A stretch of DNA of 64,000 nt, taken from assembly GCF_900109945.1 (NCBI RefSeq), contig NZ_FOBX01000006.1:372001-436000 (forward strand). Direction: 5' to 3'. Source of the DNA: Bradyrhizobium sp. OK095 (lineage in GTDB: Bacteria; Pseudomonadota; Alphaproteobacteria; Rhizobiales; Xanthobacteraceae). The translations under genes were made by a program, and so were the position numbers. Positions 39,469 through 47,942 of the stretch are shown piece after piece. Under the pieces are notes generated by a model that saw only the letters and a program-made list of their open reading frames with translations, made no database searches and was not told where the DNA came from. Positions within the stretch are counted from its first letter, which is position 1. Each line of letters starts with the position of its first letter.

Positions 39469-41584
39469 TCACGACATCATGCGTTTGCCCGACCCTCCGC
39501 CGTCGGTGCCGGACGCGCGTGACGCGGCCGTGCAACAGGCGTTGCTGCGCTTCGACCAAAAAGGCGCCGAGAACGGCCAAGGAATTCCGACCGAGATCCG
39601 TCTCATCGAGCGAACCGCCGCGCCGTTGCGGCCGTCGCCCGAGAGGACCGTCATGAATCGTAAGCGATATCTCCTGGCTGCCAGCCTGGCCTGCATTGTT
39701 GCCGGATCGGGCACTTATCTCCATCTCATGCAATCGCCGCAGTTGCAGGACACCGCCACGCCCGTCGAACAGCAGGTGGCTAACAACGACGTTGTTGTTC
39801 AAGCTCCCTCGACAGAACAAGCAAAGAAGGAAAGCGAAAGCCAGGCCCAGCCGCAAACGCAAATCCAAACTGCCACTCCGGCCGCAAAGCCCAACCAGGA
39901 AGCCGCTGCGGCTTCGATTGCGGCGCCCCCGGCGCCCGCCAAGCCGCTTGCGGAAGATCAGCGCGTCGGCCATTTGGCTCCGCAGGCGTCTTCCCCGGCG
40001 GCGTCCGGCCGAGTGCAGGGTCTCATGCCGCCTGTTGGCGCTCGTGGCCGCTTTGCGGACGGGAGTGATCACAGTCTCACGCGCGCGCTGGCGGACCTCC
40101 AGCGCGACCGCAGCCAGCGTGAGCCCGCTGTTGGCGCGTCCGAGCCTGTCGGCCGCGACAAGTTTGCGAATGCGCAGGAAAACGCCTTCAAGGTCGCGCG
40201 CGATGCACCGGTCTCGACATTCTCCATTGATGTCGATACGGCGTCGTACGCGTTCGTCCGCGCCCAGCTCAACCGCAATGTCCTGCCCCCGGCCGCGTCC
40301 GTTCGAACCGAGGAGCTGATCAATTACTTTCCTTATGGCTATGAAGCGCCCGCATCGGCGAGCGAACCGTTCCGGGCCAACGTTGCCGTGTTTCCGAACC
40401 CCTGGGCCGAAGGCCGCAAACTCATTCGCATCGGTGTCAAGGGTTATGCGCTGCAACAGACAAACCGGCCGCGCGCGAATCTGGTTTTCCTGATCGATAC
40501 ATCGGGCTCGATGCAGCCGCAAAACCGGTTGCCGCTCGTGAAGCAGTCGCTCGCCATGCTCGTTACCCAGCTGAAACCCGAGGACCGCATCGCGATCGTG
40601 ACCTATGCAGGGAATGCCGGCACGGCGCTCGAACCCACTTCCGTATCCGAGAAAGCGAAAATCCTGGCGACGCTCGATCGGCTCGAGGCGGGCGGCAGCA
40701 CGGCGGGCGCCGAAGGCATCAGGCAAGCCTACGCGCTTGCCGAGCAGAACTTTGACGCCAGCGGCGTCAACCGCGTCATCCTCGCGACTGACGGCGACTT
40801 CAATGTCGGGATCACGAACAAGGATGAATTGAAAGGTTTCGTCGAGCGTCAGCGCGAGAAGGGCATTTTCCTGTCCGTGCTCGGCGTTGGTGCGGGGAAT
40901 TACAACGACGCGTTGGCGCAGACGCTGGCGCAGAACGGCAACGGCGTCGCCGCCTACATCGATACGATCAACGAAGCGCGCAAGGTACTGGTCGAAGAGG
41001 CAAGTTCGACGCTGTTTCCGATCGGCAAGGATGTGAAGATTCAGATCGAGTTCAATCCCGCGACCGTCGCCGAATATCGGCTGATCGGCTACGAGACCCG
41101 ACTTCTCAATCGCGACGACTTCACAAACGACAAAGTCGATGCCGGCGACGTCGGTTCGGGGCAAACCGTGACGGCGCTCTACGATATCGTGCCTGTTGGC
41201 GGGCCTCGAACGGTCGACGATCTCAGGTACGGTGCGCGAGCCCCCGCGAGCGGTTCGCCGCCGCCGGCCGAATATGCCTTCGTCAAGATCCGTTACAAGC
41301 TGCCGCGATCCGATCGCAGCGTGCTGATCAGCACACCCGTCGATCGCGGGTCCGAACACGCCCGGTTCGAGGACGCGCCGCTCGATGCCCGCTTTGCAAC
41401 CGGTGTGGCCGCGTTCGGCGAGATTCTACGCGGCGGAAAGCACACCGGCCAGTTCGGCTATGACGACGTGCTGCGTATCGCCTCGGCAGCGCGCGGCGAC
41501 GATCCTTACGGCTATCGCTCCGAGTTCCTCCAGTTGGTGCGCGCGGCCAAAACCGCGAGCGCGATGCAGCCGCCGCGCCCTTGA
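39458..41584 (+). CDS. vWA-domain membrane protein (YfbK-like), probable anti-sigma partner
   Basis: From ATG 39458 the product has 708 residues (ATG 39452 is an alternative). Residues 1-68 are a cytosolic segment; one transmembrane helix follows (about 69-87, RYLLAASLACIVAGSGTYL). Next comes a Gln/Ala/Pro-rich periplasmic linker to about 200. The DUF3520/YfbK architecture follows: FSIDVDTASYAFVRAQLNRN, the vWA domain with MIDAS LVFLIDTSGSMQPQNRLP (about 342) and LATDGDFNVGITN, and a C-terminal DUF3520 part (FPIGKDVKIQIEFNP, RYKLPRSDRSVL). The cytosolic N-terminus plus overlap with an ECF gene suggests that it binds the sigma factor. That role is inference. Confidence 0.85.
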   Translation: MSTDHDIMRLPDPPPSVPDARDAAVQQALLRFDQKGAENGQGIPTEIRLIERTAAPLRPSPERTVMNRKRYLLAASLACIVAGSGTYLHLMQSPQLQDTATPVEQQVANNDVVVQAPSTEQAKKESESQAQPQTQIQTATPAAKPNQEAAAASIAAPPAPAKPLAEDQRVGHLAPQASSPAASGRVQGLMPPVGARGRFADGSDHSLTRALADLQRDRSQREPAVGASEPVGRDKFANAQENAFKVARDAPVSTFSIDVDTASYAFVRAQLNRNVLPPAASVRTEELINYFPYGYEAPASASEPFRANVAVFPNPWAEGRKLIRIGVKGYALQQTNRPRANLVFLIDTSGSMQPQNRLPLVKQSLAMLVTQLKPEDRIAIVTYAGNAGTALEPTSVSEKAKILATLDRLEAGGSTAGAEGIRQAYALAEQNFDASGVNRVILATDGDFNVGITNKDELKGFVERQREKGIFLSVLGVGAGNYNDALAQTLAQNGNGVAAYIDTINEARKVLVEEASSTLFPIGKDVKIQIEFNPATVAEYRLIGYETRLLNRDDFTNDKVDAGDVGSGQTVTALYDIVPVGGPRTVDDLRYGARAPASGSPPPAEYAFVKIRYKLPRSDRSVLISTPVDRGSEHARFEDAPLDARFATGVAAFGEILRGGKHTGQFGYDDVLRIASAARGDDPYGYRSEFLQLVRAAKTASAMQPPRP

Positions 41585-42148
41585 TCGATGTCCGATTCAG
41601 TGGGCTGTCCCGACCATGCGCTCCCCCATTCTGACGCCATCCCGAAATGATGACTGTCACGGCTGATGGCCGGCGCAAATTCGCGAGGGCTTTCAATTTC
41701 TGTTCCGATTTATGATGATCGTCTCCAATAAGCTTGGCTTGTGGCAAGCGTGGTGACGATCGTCGATGTCCTTGAGCAGGAATGATCGCGCCTCCCAGCT
41801 GATGCGATCCGGCGACGCAAGGTGAGCGCAAGACCGTGCGCATGAATCAGCTGCCAACTCGTCGATTCCAGGGATCGCGCGCGTGACATCTGTGTCGCGC
41901 ACCAATCACCGAGCGGTGGCGAGCCGATCTATCGACTGTCGACAATCGCAAGGAATCTGCCTGTTAGAAAGGCGAGCATGTTGTCGAACATCCACTCCAG
42001 ATCGCGGGAGTGCGCATTCCGCCTTGAATGCACAAGCATTGATCAAGAAAAGCAAATTAGTGCGGCTTGCTAAGGAAATGTACGTCTGACTATGCTGCGT
42101 CGCAGCGATATCTTTCCTGGCGGTTCCAGGCGCGACAACGGAGGCACA
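41585..42148. other. Long intergenic region with structured hairpin
   Basis: This 564-bp gap separates the vWA gene and the ABC transporter operon. The best feature is the nested hairpin at 41714-41764. The rest lacks a supported gene; the plus frame 41883-42089 has no ribosome site or codon bias. The promoter of the ABC operon must be near 42000-42140. Confidence 0.5.
41714..41764. other. Nested hairpin, possible structured RNA
   Basis: The outer arms GATGATCGTCTCC and GGTGACGATCGTC pair with two non-Watson-Crick positions. Between them GCTTG (41732-41736) pairs with CAAGC (41745-41749). No U-tract follows, so this is not a simple terminator. Confidence 0.35.
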
Positions 42149-43753
42149 ATGACGTGCTCTGCTCTCAAGATGCTCTCGTGGTGTGGCGCAATGGCCGGCC
42201 TCATTGCTGGAGGGCTAGTCGCCCCCACGTCGCCCGCCGGGGCAGCCGGCGTCTTGAAGGTGGCGATGACCGCGGGCGATCTGCCGGTCACGACGGGAAA
42301 TCCAGACCAGGGCTTTGAAGGCTTTCGGTTCGTCGGCTGGAATTTGTACGACGCCTTGATCAATTGGGATCTGTCGAAGAGCGACACGGCATCGGACATC
42401 AAGCCTGGCTTGGCGACCGAGTGGCACATCGATCCGGCCAACCACAAGCGCTGGATCTTCACCTTGAGACAGGGCGTGAAGTGGCATGATGGCTGCGACT
42501 TCTCGGCCGACGACGTCATCTGGAACTTCCAGCGCATCAGCGATCCCAAGGCGCCGCAGTTTTTCACGCAGCAATTCGCGCTGTCCCGGGCCTACCTGAC
42601 GAACTTCGACAGCATCGAGAAGATCGACGACCATAGCGTCGCCATCACTACGAAATTCGTCGAATCGCTGTTTCCGTACGACATGTCCTACGTGCTGATG
42701 ATCAGCCGCTGCCGGGCGCAGGCGCTGAATTACGACTGGACGGCCTACGCCAATCAGCCCTCAGGCACCGGCCCCTATCGCTTCGCCGGCATGACCGCGC
42801 ATGAACGCATGGAGCTGGTGCCGAACAACGACTACTGGGACAAGGCGCGCGTTCCGAAGCAGGACCGTCTGGTGCTGCTGCCGACGCCGGAGGCTGCGAC
42901 CCGCACCGCAGCGCTGCTCTCCGGCCAGGTGAATTTCATCGAAGCGCCGGCGCCGGATGCGATCCCCGTGCTGAAGCGCGCAAATATGCAGATCGTCTCC
43001 AACGTCTATCCGCACAACTGGCCGTATATTTTGAACTTCACCCGCGGTCCCTTTACGGACCTTCGGGTACGCCAGGCGGCGAATTACGCCATCAACCGTG
43101 ACGATGTGGTGGACCTCGTCGGCGGCATGGCGACGCCCCAATATGCCGAGGTGCCGCCGAGCTTGCCGTATTACGGCCATCCGGTGATCTACAAATTCGA
43201 CAAAGCGAAGGCGCGCGCCCTGTTGAAGGAGGCCAACTGCCTGCCCTGCAAGGTGACGCTGGCGATCTCGACATCAGGTTCGGGACAGATGCAGTCGCTG
43301 CCGATGAACGAGCTGGTCAAGCAGCAACTGGAAGATGCAGGCTTCGAGGTCACGCTCAATGTCATGGATTGGAACGCGCTGCTGGATGTCAGCCGCTCCG
43401 GCGTCCCGAAATATCCGAACGTCGACGGGATGAACGCCTCGCGCGGCCTGCTGGATCCCGTGAGCGCCATTATCAAACCGGTTGCCACCGCCTATTGGTC
43501 GCCCGCCGGCAGCAATTGGGGCCATTTCGGCACGCCGGAGGCAGACGGGCTGGTCAAGCAGATCTTCGAGGAGTTCGAGCCTGAGAAGCGGCTGGCTCTG
43601 CTGACCAGGCTGCACGAATACGAATCCGAACAAGCGCTGATGATCTTCGTCGTGCACGACCTCAATCCGCGCGCGCTCTCGCCGAAAGTGCATGGTTTCG
43701 TGCAGGCGCAGAACTGGTTCCAGGACCTGACGCCGATCACGGTCGATCCTTAA
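42149..43753 (+). CDS. ABC transporter peptide/opine-type substrate-binding protein
   Basis: ATG 42149 follows GGAGGCACA and gives 534 residues. A Sec signal ends SPAGAAG. The SBP_bac_5 (DppA/OppA) fold is seen in GFEGFRFVGWNLYDALINWD, IKPGLATEWHIDPANHKRW, FTLRQGVKWHDGCDFSADDV, DHSVAITTKFVESLFPYDMS, GTGPYRFAGM and RQAANYAINRDDVVDLVGG. These proteins bind peptides, nickel, opines or other amides. It is the first gene of a seven- to nine-gene run with permeases, ATPases and amidases, so the ligand is probably an amide that the amidases then hydrolyse. Confidence 0.93.
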   Translation: MTCSALKMLSWCGAMAGLIAGGLVAPTSPAGAAGVLKVAMTAGDLPVTTGNPDQGFEGFRFVGWNLYDALINWDLSKSDTASDIKPGLATEWHIDPANHKRWIFTLRQGVKWHDGCDFSADDVIWNFQRISDPKAPQFFTQQFALSRAYLTNFDSIEKIDDHSVAITTKFVESLFPYDMSYVLMISRCRAQALNYDWTAYANQPSGTGPYRFAGMTAHERMELVPNNDYWDKARVPKQDRLVLLPTPEAATRTAALLSGQVNFIEAPAPDAIPVLKRANMQIVSNVYPHNWPYILNFTRGPFTDLRVRQAANYAINRDDVVDLVGGMATPQYAEVPPSLPYYGHPVIYKFDKAKARALLKEANCLPCKVTLAISTSGSGQMQSLPMNELVKQQLEDAGFEVTLNVMDWNALLDVSRSGVPKYPNVDGMNASRGLLDPVSAIIKPVATAYWSPAGSNWGHFGTPEADGLVKQIFEEFEPEKRLALLTRLHEYESEQALMIFVVHDLNPRALSPKVHGFVQAQNWFQDLTPITVDP

Positions 43754-43765
43754 GCAGGAGCGGGA

Positions 43766-44722
43766 ATGCTCGGCTACGTCATCCGCCGTATACTATTCGC
43801 GATCCCGATCGCGCTCGGCGTCAGCGTCGTATGCTTTTCCCTGGTGTATCTGGCGCCGGGCGACCCGTTGCAGACGGTGCTGCCGCCGGACGCGACGGCC
43901 GAGACCATCGCGATCGTCAAGCACGCCTATGGCTTCGATCGGCCGGTCCCGGTGCAATACGCGATCTGGCTGTGGCACGTTCTGCACGGTGACTTCGGCC
44001 GCTCGATCGCCAGCCAGCGCGCGGTCACGCTGGAGGTGTTTGGCGCGCTCGCCAATACGGCGATGCTGGCGCTGTTCGCGGCGCCGCTCTCGTTCATCGT
44101 GGGCTTCGGCATGGGAGCGCTGGCCGGCTGCTTTCCCGGGCGGGCCACGGATCGCATCGTGACGGGCGCGGCGGTGATCGGTGTCAGCCTGCCGAACTAC
44201 TGGCTGGGACTGGTCCTCGTGATCATCTTCGCGGTCGAACTGATGGTGCTGCCCGCCAGCGGGATGGGGCAGTCCGGCTCGGCCGCCTTCACACTATGGC
44301 ACTGGAGCGACGCGCAATTCCTGGTGCTGCCCGTGACTACGCTGGCGATGATCCCGATTGGCATCATCGCACGCACCACGCGCGCGGCGGTGGCGGAGGT
44401 CCGCAGCCAGGATTTCGTCACCACGCTGCGCGCCATGGGGCTGGGCGAGGGCGCGGTGATCCGGCACGTGCTCAAGAATGCCTCGCCACAGGTGCTGGCG
44501 GTGATGGGGCTGCAATTCGGCTATCTGATGGGCGGCTCCATTCTGGTGGAGACGGTGTTCACCTGGCCCGGCAGCGGCTTCCTGCTGTTCAAGGCGATCA
44601 TCAACCGCGACATCCCGGTGCTGCAGGGCACGATCCTCGCGCTCGCGCTGATCTTCGTCGCCACCAATTTGATCGTGGACCTGTTGCAAGCGGTGCTGGA
44701 CCCGAGGATCCGCCGAGCATGA
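43766..44722 (+). CDS. ABC transporter permease (DppB-like)
   Basis: The 318-residue inner-membrane protein has six helices and the DppB N-terminus MLGYVIRRILFAIPIALGVS then YLAPGDPLQTVLPP. The EAA loop is in VRSQDFVTTLRAMGLGEGAV. It starts 12 bp after the SBP stop and overlaps the next permease by 4 bp (ATGA). Confidence 0.93.
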   Translation: MLGYVIRRILFAIPIALGVSVVCFSLVYLAPGDPLQTVLPPDATAETIAIVKHAYGFDRPVPVQYAIWLWHVLHGDFGRSIASQRAVTLEVFGALANTAMLALFAAPLSFIVGFGMGALAGCFPGRATDRIVTGAAVIGVSLPNYWLGLVLVIIFAVELMVLPASGMGQSGSAAFTLWHWSDAQFLVLPVTTLAMIPIGIIARTTRAAVAEVRSQDFVTTLRAMGLGEGAVIRHVLKNASPQVLAVMGLQFGYLMGGSILVETVFTWPGSGFLLFKAIINRDIPVLQGTILALALIFVATNLIVDLLQAVLDPRIRRA

Positions 44723-45648
44723 ATGAGAGAGTGGTGGTGGCGCCGGGCGCGATCCCGGCGGATTCGGAGATCGCGGATAATGAAGTCGATTTGGCGCCCG
44801 CGATCAAGGTGCGCGGCTATTGGCAGTCGGTGCTGCACCGTCTGCGCTACGACTGGATGACGATCGGCTTCGGATTGGTGGTGCTGGCGATCGTGATCGC
44901 GGCGATCGCGGCTCCGCTGATCGCGCCGTTCGATCCATACCAACAGAGTATCGTCGGCCGTCTCAAGCCGTTCGGCTGGCGTGGCCATCCCTGGGGCACC
45001 GACGAGTTGGGTCGCGACATGATGAGCCGGCTGATCTATGGCGGCCGTATCTCGCTGCTGATGGGCCTGGCGCCGGTTTTGATCGCGACCGTGGTCGGCG
45101 GCATGCTGGGCGTGATCGGCGGCTTCGCCGGGCGCGTGGCCAATACCGCCATCATGCGCACTATGGACGTGTTCTACGCCTTTCCGTCCATCCTGCTGGC
45201 GGTCGCGATCTCCGGCGCTATGGGAGGCGGCATGATCAACGGCATCATCTCCTTGAGCCTGGTGTTCACGCCCGCGATGTGCCGCGTCGCTGAGACGGCG
45301 ACCGCGCAGGTGAAGAATCTGGACTACATCGAGGCCGCCCGCGCCAGCGGCGCGAGCACGCTCACGATCATCCGCCACCACGTGCTGGGCAACGTGCTGG
45401 GACCCGTGTTCATCTATGCCTCCAGCCTCGTCAGCGTCAGCATCCTGCTCGCTTCGGGCCTGTCCTTCCTGGGCCTCGGCGTGCAGCCGCCGGAGCCGGA
45501 CTGGGGCCTGATGCTCTCGACCTTGCGCCAGTCGCTCTATGTCGACCCGCTGGGCTGCGCGCTGCCGGGCATCGCGATCTTCGTCACCTCGATCTGCTTC
45601 AATCTCGTCAGCGACGGCGTGCGCGGCGCAATGGACGTGCGCGGATGA
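44719..45648 (+). CDS. ABC transporter permease (DppC-like)
   Basis: ATG 44719 overlaps the DppB-like stop; a longer frame open from 44296 only mirrors the upstream gene. The 309-residue product has the DppC N-terminal OppC_N helix (MTIGFGLVVLAIVIAAIAAP), the WGTDELGRDMMSRLIYGGRI signature, and the EAA loop DYIEAARASGASTLTIIRHH. Together with DppB it forms the membrane channel. Confidence 0.93.
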   Translation: MNERVVVAPGAIPADSEIADNEVDLAPAIKVRGYWQSVLHRLRYDWMTIGFGLVVLAIVIAAIAAPLIAPFDPYQQSIVGRLKPFGWRGHPWGTDELGRDMMSRLIYGGRISLLMGLAPVLIATVVGGMLGVIGGFAGRVANTAIMRTMDVFYAFPSILLAVAISGAMGGGMINGIISLSLVFTPAMCRVAETATAQVKNLDYIEAARASGASTLTIIRHHVLGNVLGPVFIYASSLVSVSILLASGLSFLGLGVQPPEPDWGLMLSTLRQSLYVDPLGCALPGIAIFVTSICFNLVSDGVRGAMDVRG

Positions 45649-46697
45649 GCGCCGCCGTCGAGATGCAGCCCTATGTGGATCCGCGCGACCGCGGCGGCGC
45701 CGCGCAGCCGATGCTGATCGCGCGCGAGCTGCAGCGCCATTTCCGGGTGAAGGGCGCCGGCACGGGCGCGGTGGTGCGCGCGGTGGATGGCGTCTCGTTC
45801 ACGCTGTTCAAGGGTGAAACCCTTGGCGTGGTAGGCGAGTCCGGTTGCGGCAAGTCAACGCTGGCGCGGCTCTTGCTGCATCTGGTGGTGCCGGACTCCG
45901 GCGAACTGGTATTCGACGGCGACGCCGTGGGTGAACGCGGCGGCGTCAACGTGGCTGACCTGCGCCGTCAGGTGCAGATGGTGTTCCAGGACAGCTATTC
46001 CTCGCTCAACCCGCGCATGCCGGTGCAGGATTCCATCGCCTTCGGCCCTATGGTGAACGGCCGCAGCAAGACCGAGGCGCGCCGGATCGCCCACGAGATC
46101 CTGGTCAAGGTGGGCCTTCGGCCGGATCTGTTCGGCCCGCGCTACCCGCACGAGCTGTCCGGCGGCCAGAAGCAGCGCGTCAACATCGCCCGCGCGCTCG
46201 CGGTCGGACCGCGCATGGTGATCCTCGACGAAGCCGTCTCCGCGCTGGACAAGTCGGTCGAGGCCCAGGTGCTCAATTTGCTGCGACAGCTCAAGCGCAC
46301 TTTGAACCTGACTTATTTGTTCATCAGCCACGACCTCAACGTGGTGCGCTATATCAGCGACCGGGTACTGGTGATGTATCTGGGACAGGTGGTTGAGCTT
46401 GGCCCGGCGGCCGAGGTATTTGCGCGGGCGCGCCATCCTTACACACGGGCGCTGCTCGGGTCTCGCCTGTCGATGGACGCCGGACGGCGGATCGAGGCAC
46501 CGCCTCTGGTGGGCGACCCGCCTAGTCCGATCGACCCGCCCTCGGGTTGTCGTTTTCGCACCCGATGCCCGCATGCGGAGTCCGTGTGCGAAGCGCGGAT
46601 GCCGACGCTGGGACACTGGGAGGACCGCTCCTCCCATGTTGCGGCGTGTCATATGACGAGGCCGGATTCCGGTCACAGCCTGGCGGGGTCCGCCTGA
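45645..46697 (+). CDS. ABC transporter ATP-binding protein (DppF/OppF-like)
   Basis: The 350-residue ATPase has Walker A GESGCGKSTLARLLL (about residues 65-79), the Q-loop VQMVFQDSYSSLNPR, signature ELSGGQKQRVNIARA, Walker B MVILDEAVSALD, and the H-loop LFISHDLNVV. The C-terminal oligo-HPY region (PYTRALLGSRLSMDA...GCRFRTRCPHAESVC) is typical of OppF/DppF, with the Cys that can bind an Fe-S cluster. It overlaps DppC by 4 bp and touches the next ATPase gene. Confidence 0.93.
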   Translation: MSAAVEMQPYVDPRDRGGAAQPMLIARELQRHFRVKGAGTGAVVRAVDGVSFTLFKGETLGVVGESGCGKSTLARLLLHLVVPDSGELVFDGDAVGERGGVNVADLRRQVQMVFQDSYSSLNPRMPVQDSIAFGPMVNGRSKTEARRIAHEILVKVGLRPDLFGPRYPHELSGGQKQRVNIARALAVGPRMVILDEAVSALDKSVEAQVLNLLRQLKRTLNLTYLFISHDLNVVRYISDRVLVMYLGQVVELGPAAEVFARARHPYTRALLGSRLSMDAGRRIEAPPLVGDPPSPIDPPSGCRFRTRCPHAESVCEARMPTLGHWEDRSSHVAACHMTRPDSGHSLAGSA

Positions 46698-47710
46698 TGG
46701 ACGGTCACACCGAGGCGGCCGCGCCGCTGCTGGACGTGCGGGATCTGACCGTGAAGTTCGTGAGCCGCGAGGCGACGGTGACCGCCGTCAACGGAGCCAC
46801 GTTCAGCCTGCGCGCGGGCGAAGTACTGTGTCTTTTGGGCGAGTCCGGCTCGGGCAAGTCCGTCACGCTGCGCGCATTGATGCGGCTGTTGCCGAAGCAA
46901 GCGCAGGTGGCCGGTCGGGTTGAACTCGGCGGACAGGATGTTCTTGCGTTGCAGGGAAAGGCGTTACGGGCCTTTCGCGGCGGCGAGGTCGCGATGGTGT
47001 TCCAGGAGCCGATGACCGCGCTGGACCCGGTCTATACCATCGGCCAGCACCTGGTGGAGATGATCCGCCGACACAAGGGCGGCACCAAGGCCGAGGCCCG
47101 CGCCCGCGCGATCGAGTTGCTGGAGTTGGTCAAGATCCCATCCGCCGCGCGCCGGTTCGATGCCTATCCGCATGAGCTGTCGGGAGGGCTGCGGCAGCGC
47201 GCGATGATCGCGATCGCGCTGTCCTGCGGGCCGCGGCTCTTGCTGGCAGACGAGCCGACCACAGCGTTGGACGCGACGGTGCAGATCCAGGTGCTGATCC
47301 TGCTGCGCCGCCTGCAGCAGGAACTGGGGATGGGCACCATCTTCGTCACCCACGATTTGGGTGTGGCGGCGGAGATCGCGGATCGCGTCGCGGTGATGTA
47401 TGCCGGGCGAGTGATCGAAGAGGGGCCCGTCGCGGACGTGCTGCGCGCGCCGAAGCATCCTTACACCGCGGGGCTGCTTGCCTCCACTGTGCACGAGCAG
47501 GCGCCCGACCAGGATATCGCCGCGATTCCGGGGAGCCCGCCTGATTTGCGGCGGCTGCCGGGTGGTTGCAGCTTCGCGCCGCGCTGCGGTCTCGCCACCG
47601 AGGCATGCCGCCAGGCCTTCCCCGACCCGGTTTACCCCGCGCCGGGCCGAATGGCCCGCTGCCTCCGCGTCGCGGACGTGTTGCCAAGTCCGCTAACAGA
47701 GCTCGCATGA
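46697..47710 (+). CDS. ABC transporter ATP-binding protein (DppD/OppD-like)
   Basis: ATG 46697 overlaps the preceding TGA by one base; a longer frame exists but is the shadow of the previous gene. The 337-residue product has Walker A GESGSGKSVTLRALM, Q-loop VAMVFQEPMTALDP, signature ELSGGLRQRAMIAIAL, Walker B RLLLADEPTTALD, H-loop IFVTHDLGVAAEI, and the oligo-HPY tail with C...C (GGCSFAPRCGLATEAC). Confidence 0.93.
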   Translation: MDGHTEAAAPLLDVRDLTVKFVSREATVTAVNGATFSLRAGEVLCLLGESGSGKSVTLRALMRLLPKQAQVAGRVELGGQDVLALQGKALRAFRGGEVAMVFQEPMTALDPVYTIGQHLVEMIRRHKGGTKAEARARAIELLELVKIPSAARRFDAYPHELSGGLRQRAMIAIALSCGPRLLLADEPTTALDATVQIQVLILLRRLQQELGMGTIFVTHDLGVAAEIADRVAVMYAGRVIEEGPVADVLRAPKHPYTAGLLASTVHEQAPDQDIAAIPGSPPDLRRLPGGCSFAPRCGLATEACRQAFPDPVYPAPGRMARCLRVADVLPSPLTELA

Positions 47711-47723
47711 AGGACAATTGTGC

Positions 47724-47942
47724 ATGAGTGAGAAAACGAAGTTCGTGAACCATATGGTCGCGTCGATCTCGACCTGGCATGGCGTGCAGCCGCCGAACGA
47801 GGTGGCTCTGCGGATGCTCGGTGATCTGGAGAAGCTGATCCGCGACTTCGAGGCGCTGCGCGGCACCATGCGCTTCGAGGATGAGCCCGCGAGCTTCGAG
47901 GCGGCGCTGGTTGAAGCGGCATCGATCGGGGTGCGCGCATGA
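47724..47942 (+). CDS. Small AtzG/GatC-like amidase subunit
   Basis: The 72-residue product from ATG 47724 is helical with a C-terminal RFEDEPASFEAALVEA. The DEPA motif and the size match AtzG (DUF4089-type), a GatC-like subunit needed for the stability of amidase AtzE, which hydrolyses 1-carboxybiuret. It overlaps the following amidase gene by 4 bp, so the two are co-translated. I infer it belts or supports that amidase. Confidence 0.75.
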   Translation: MSEKTKFVNHMVASISTWHGVQPPNEVALRMLGDLEKLIRDFEALRGTMRFEDEPASFEAALVEAASIGVRA

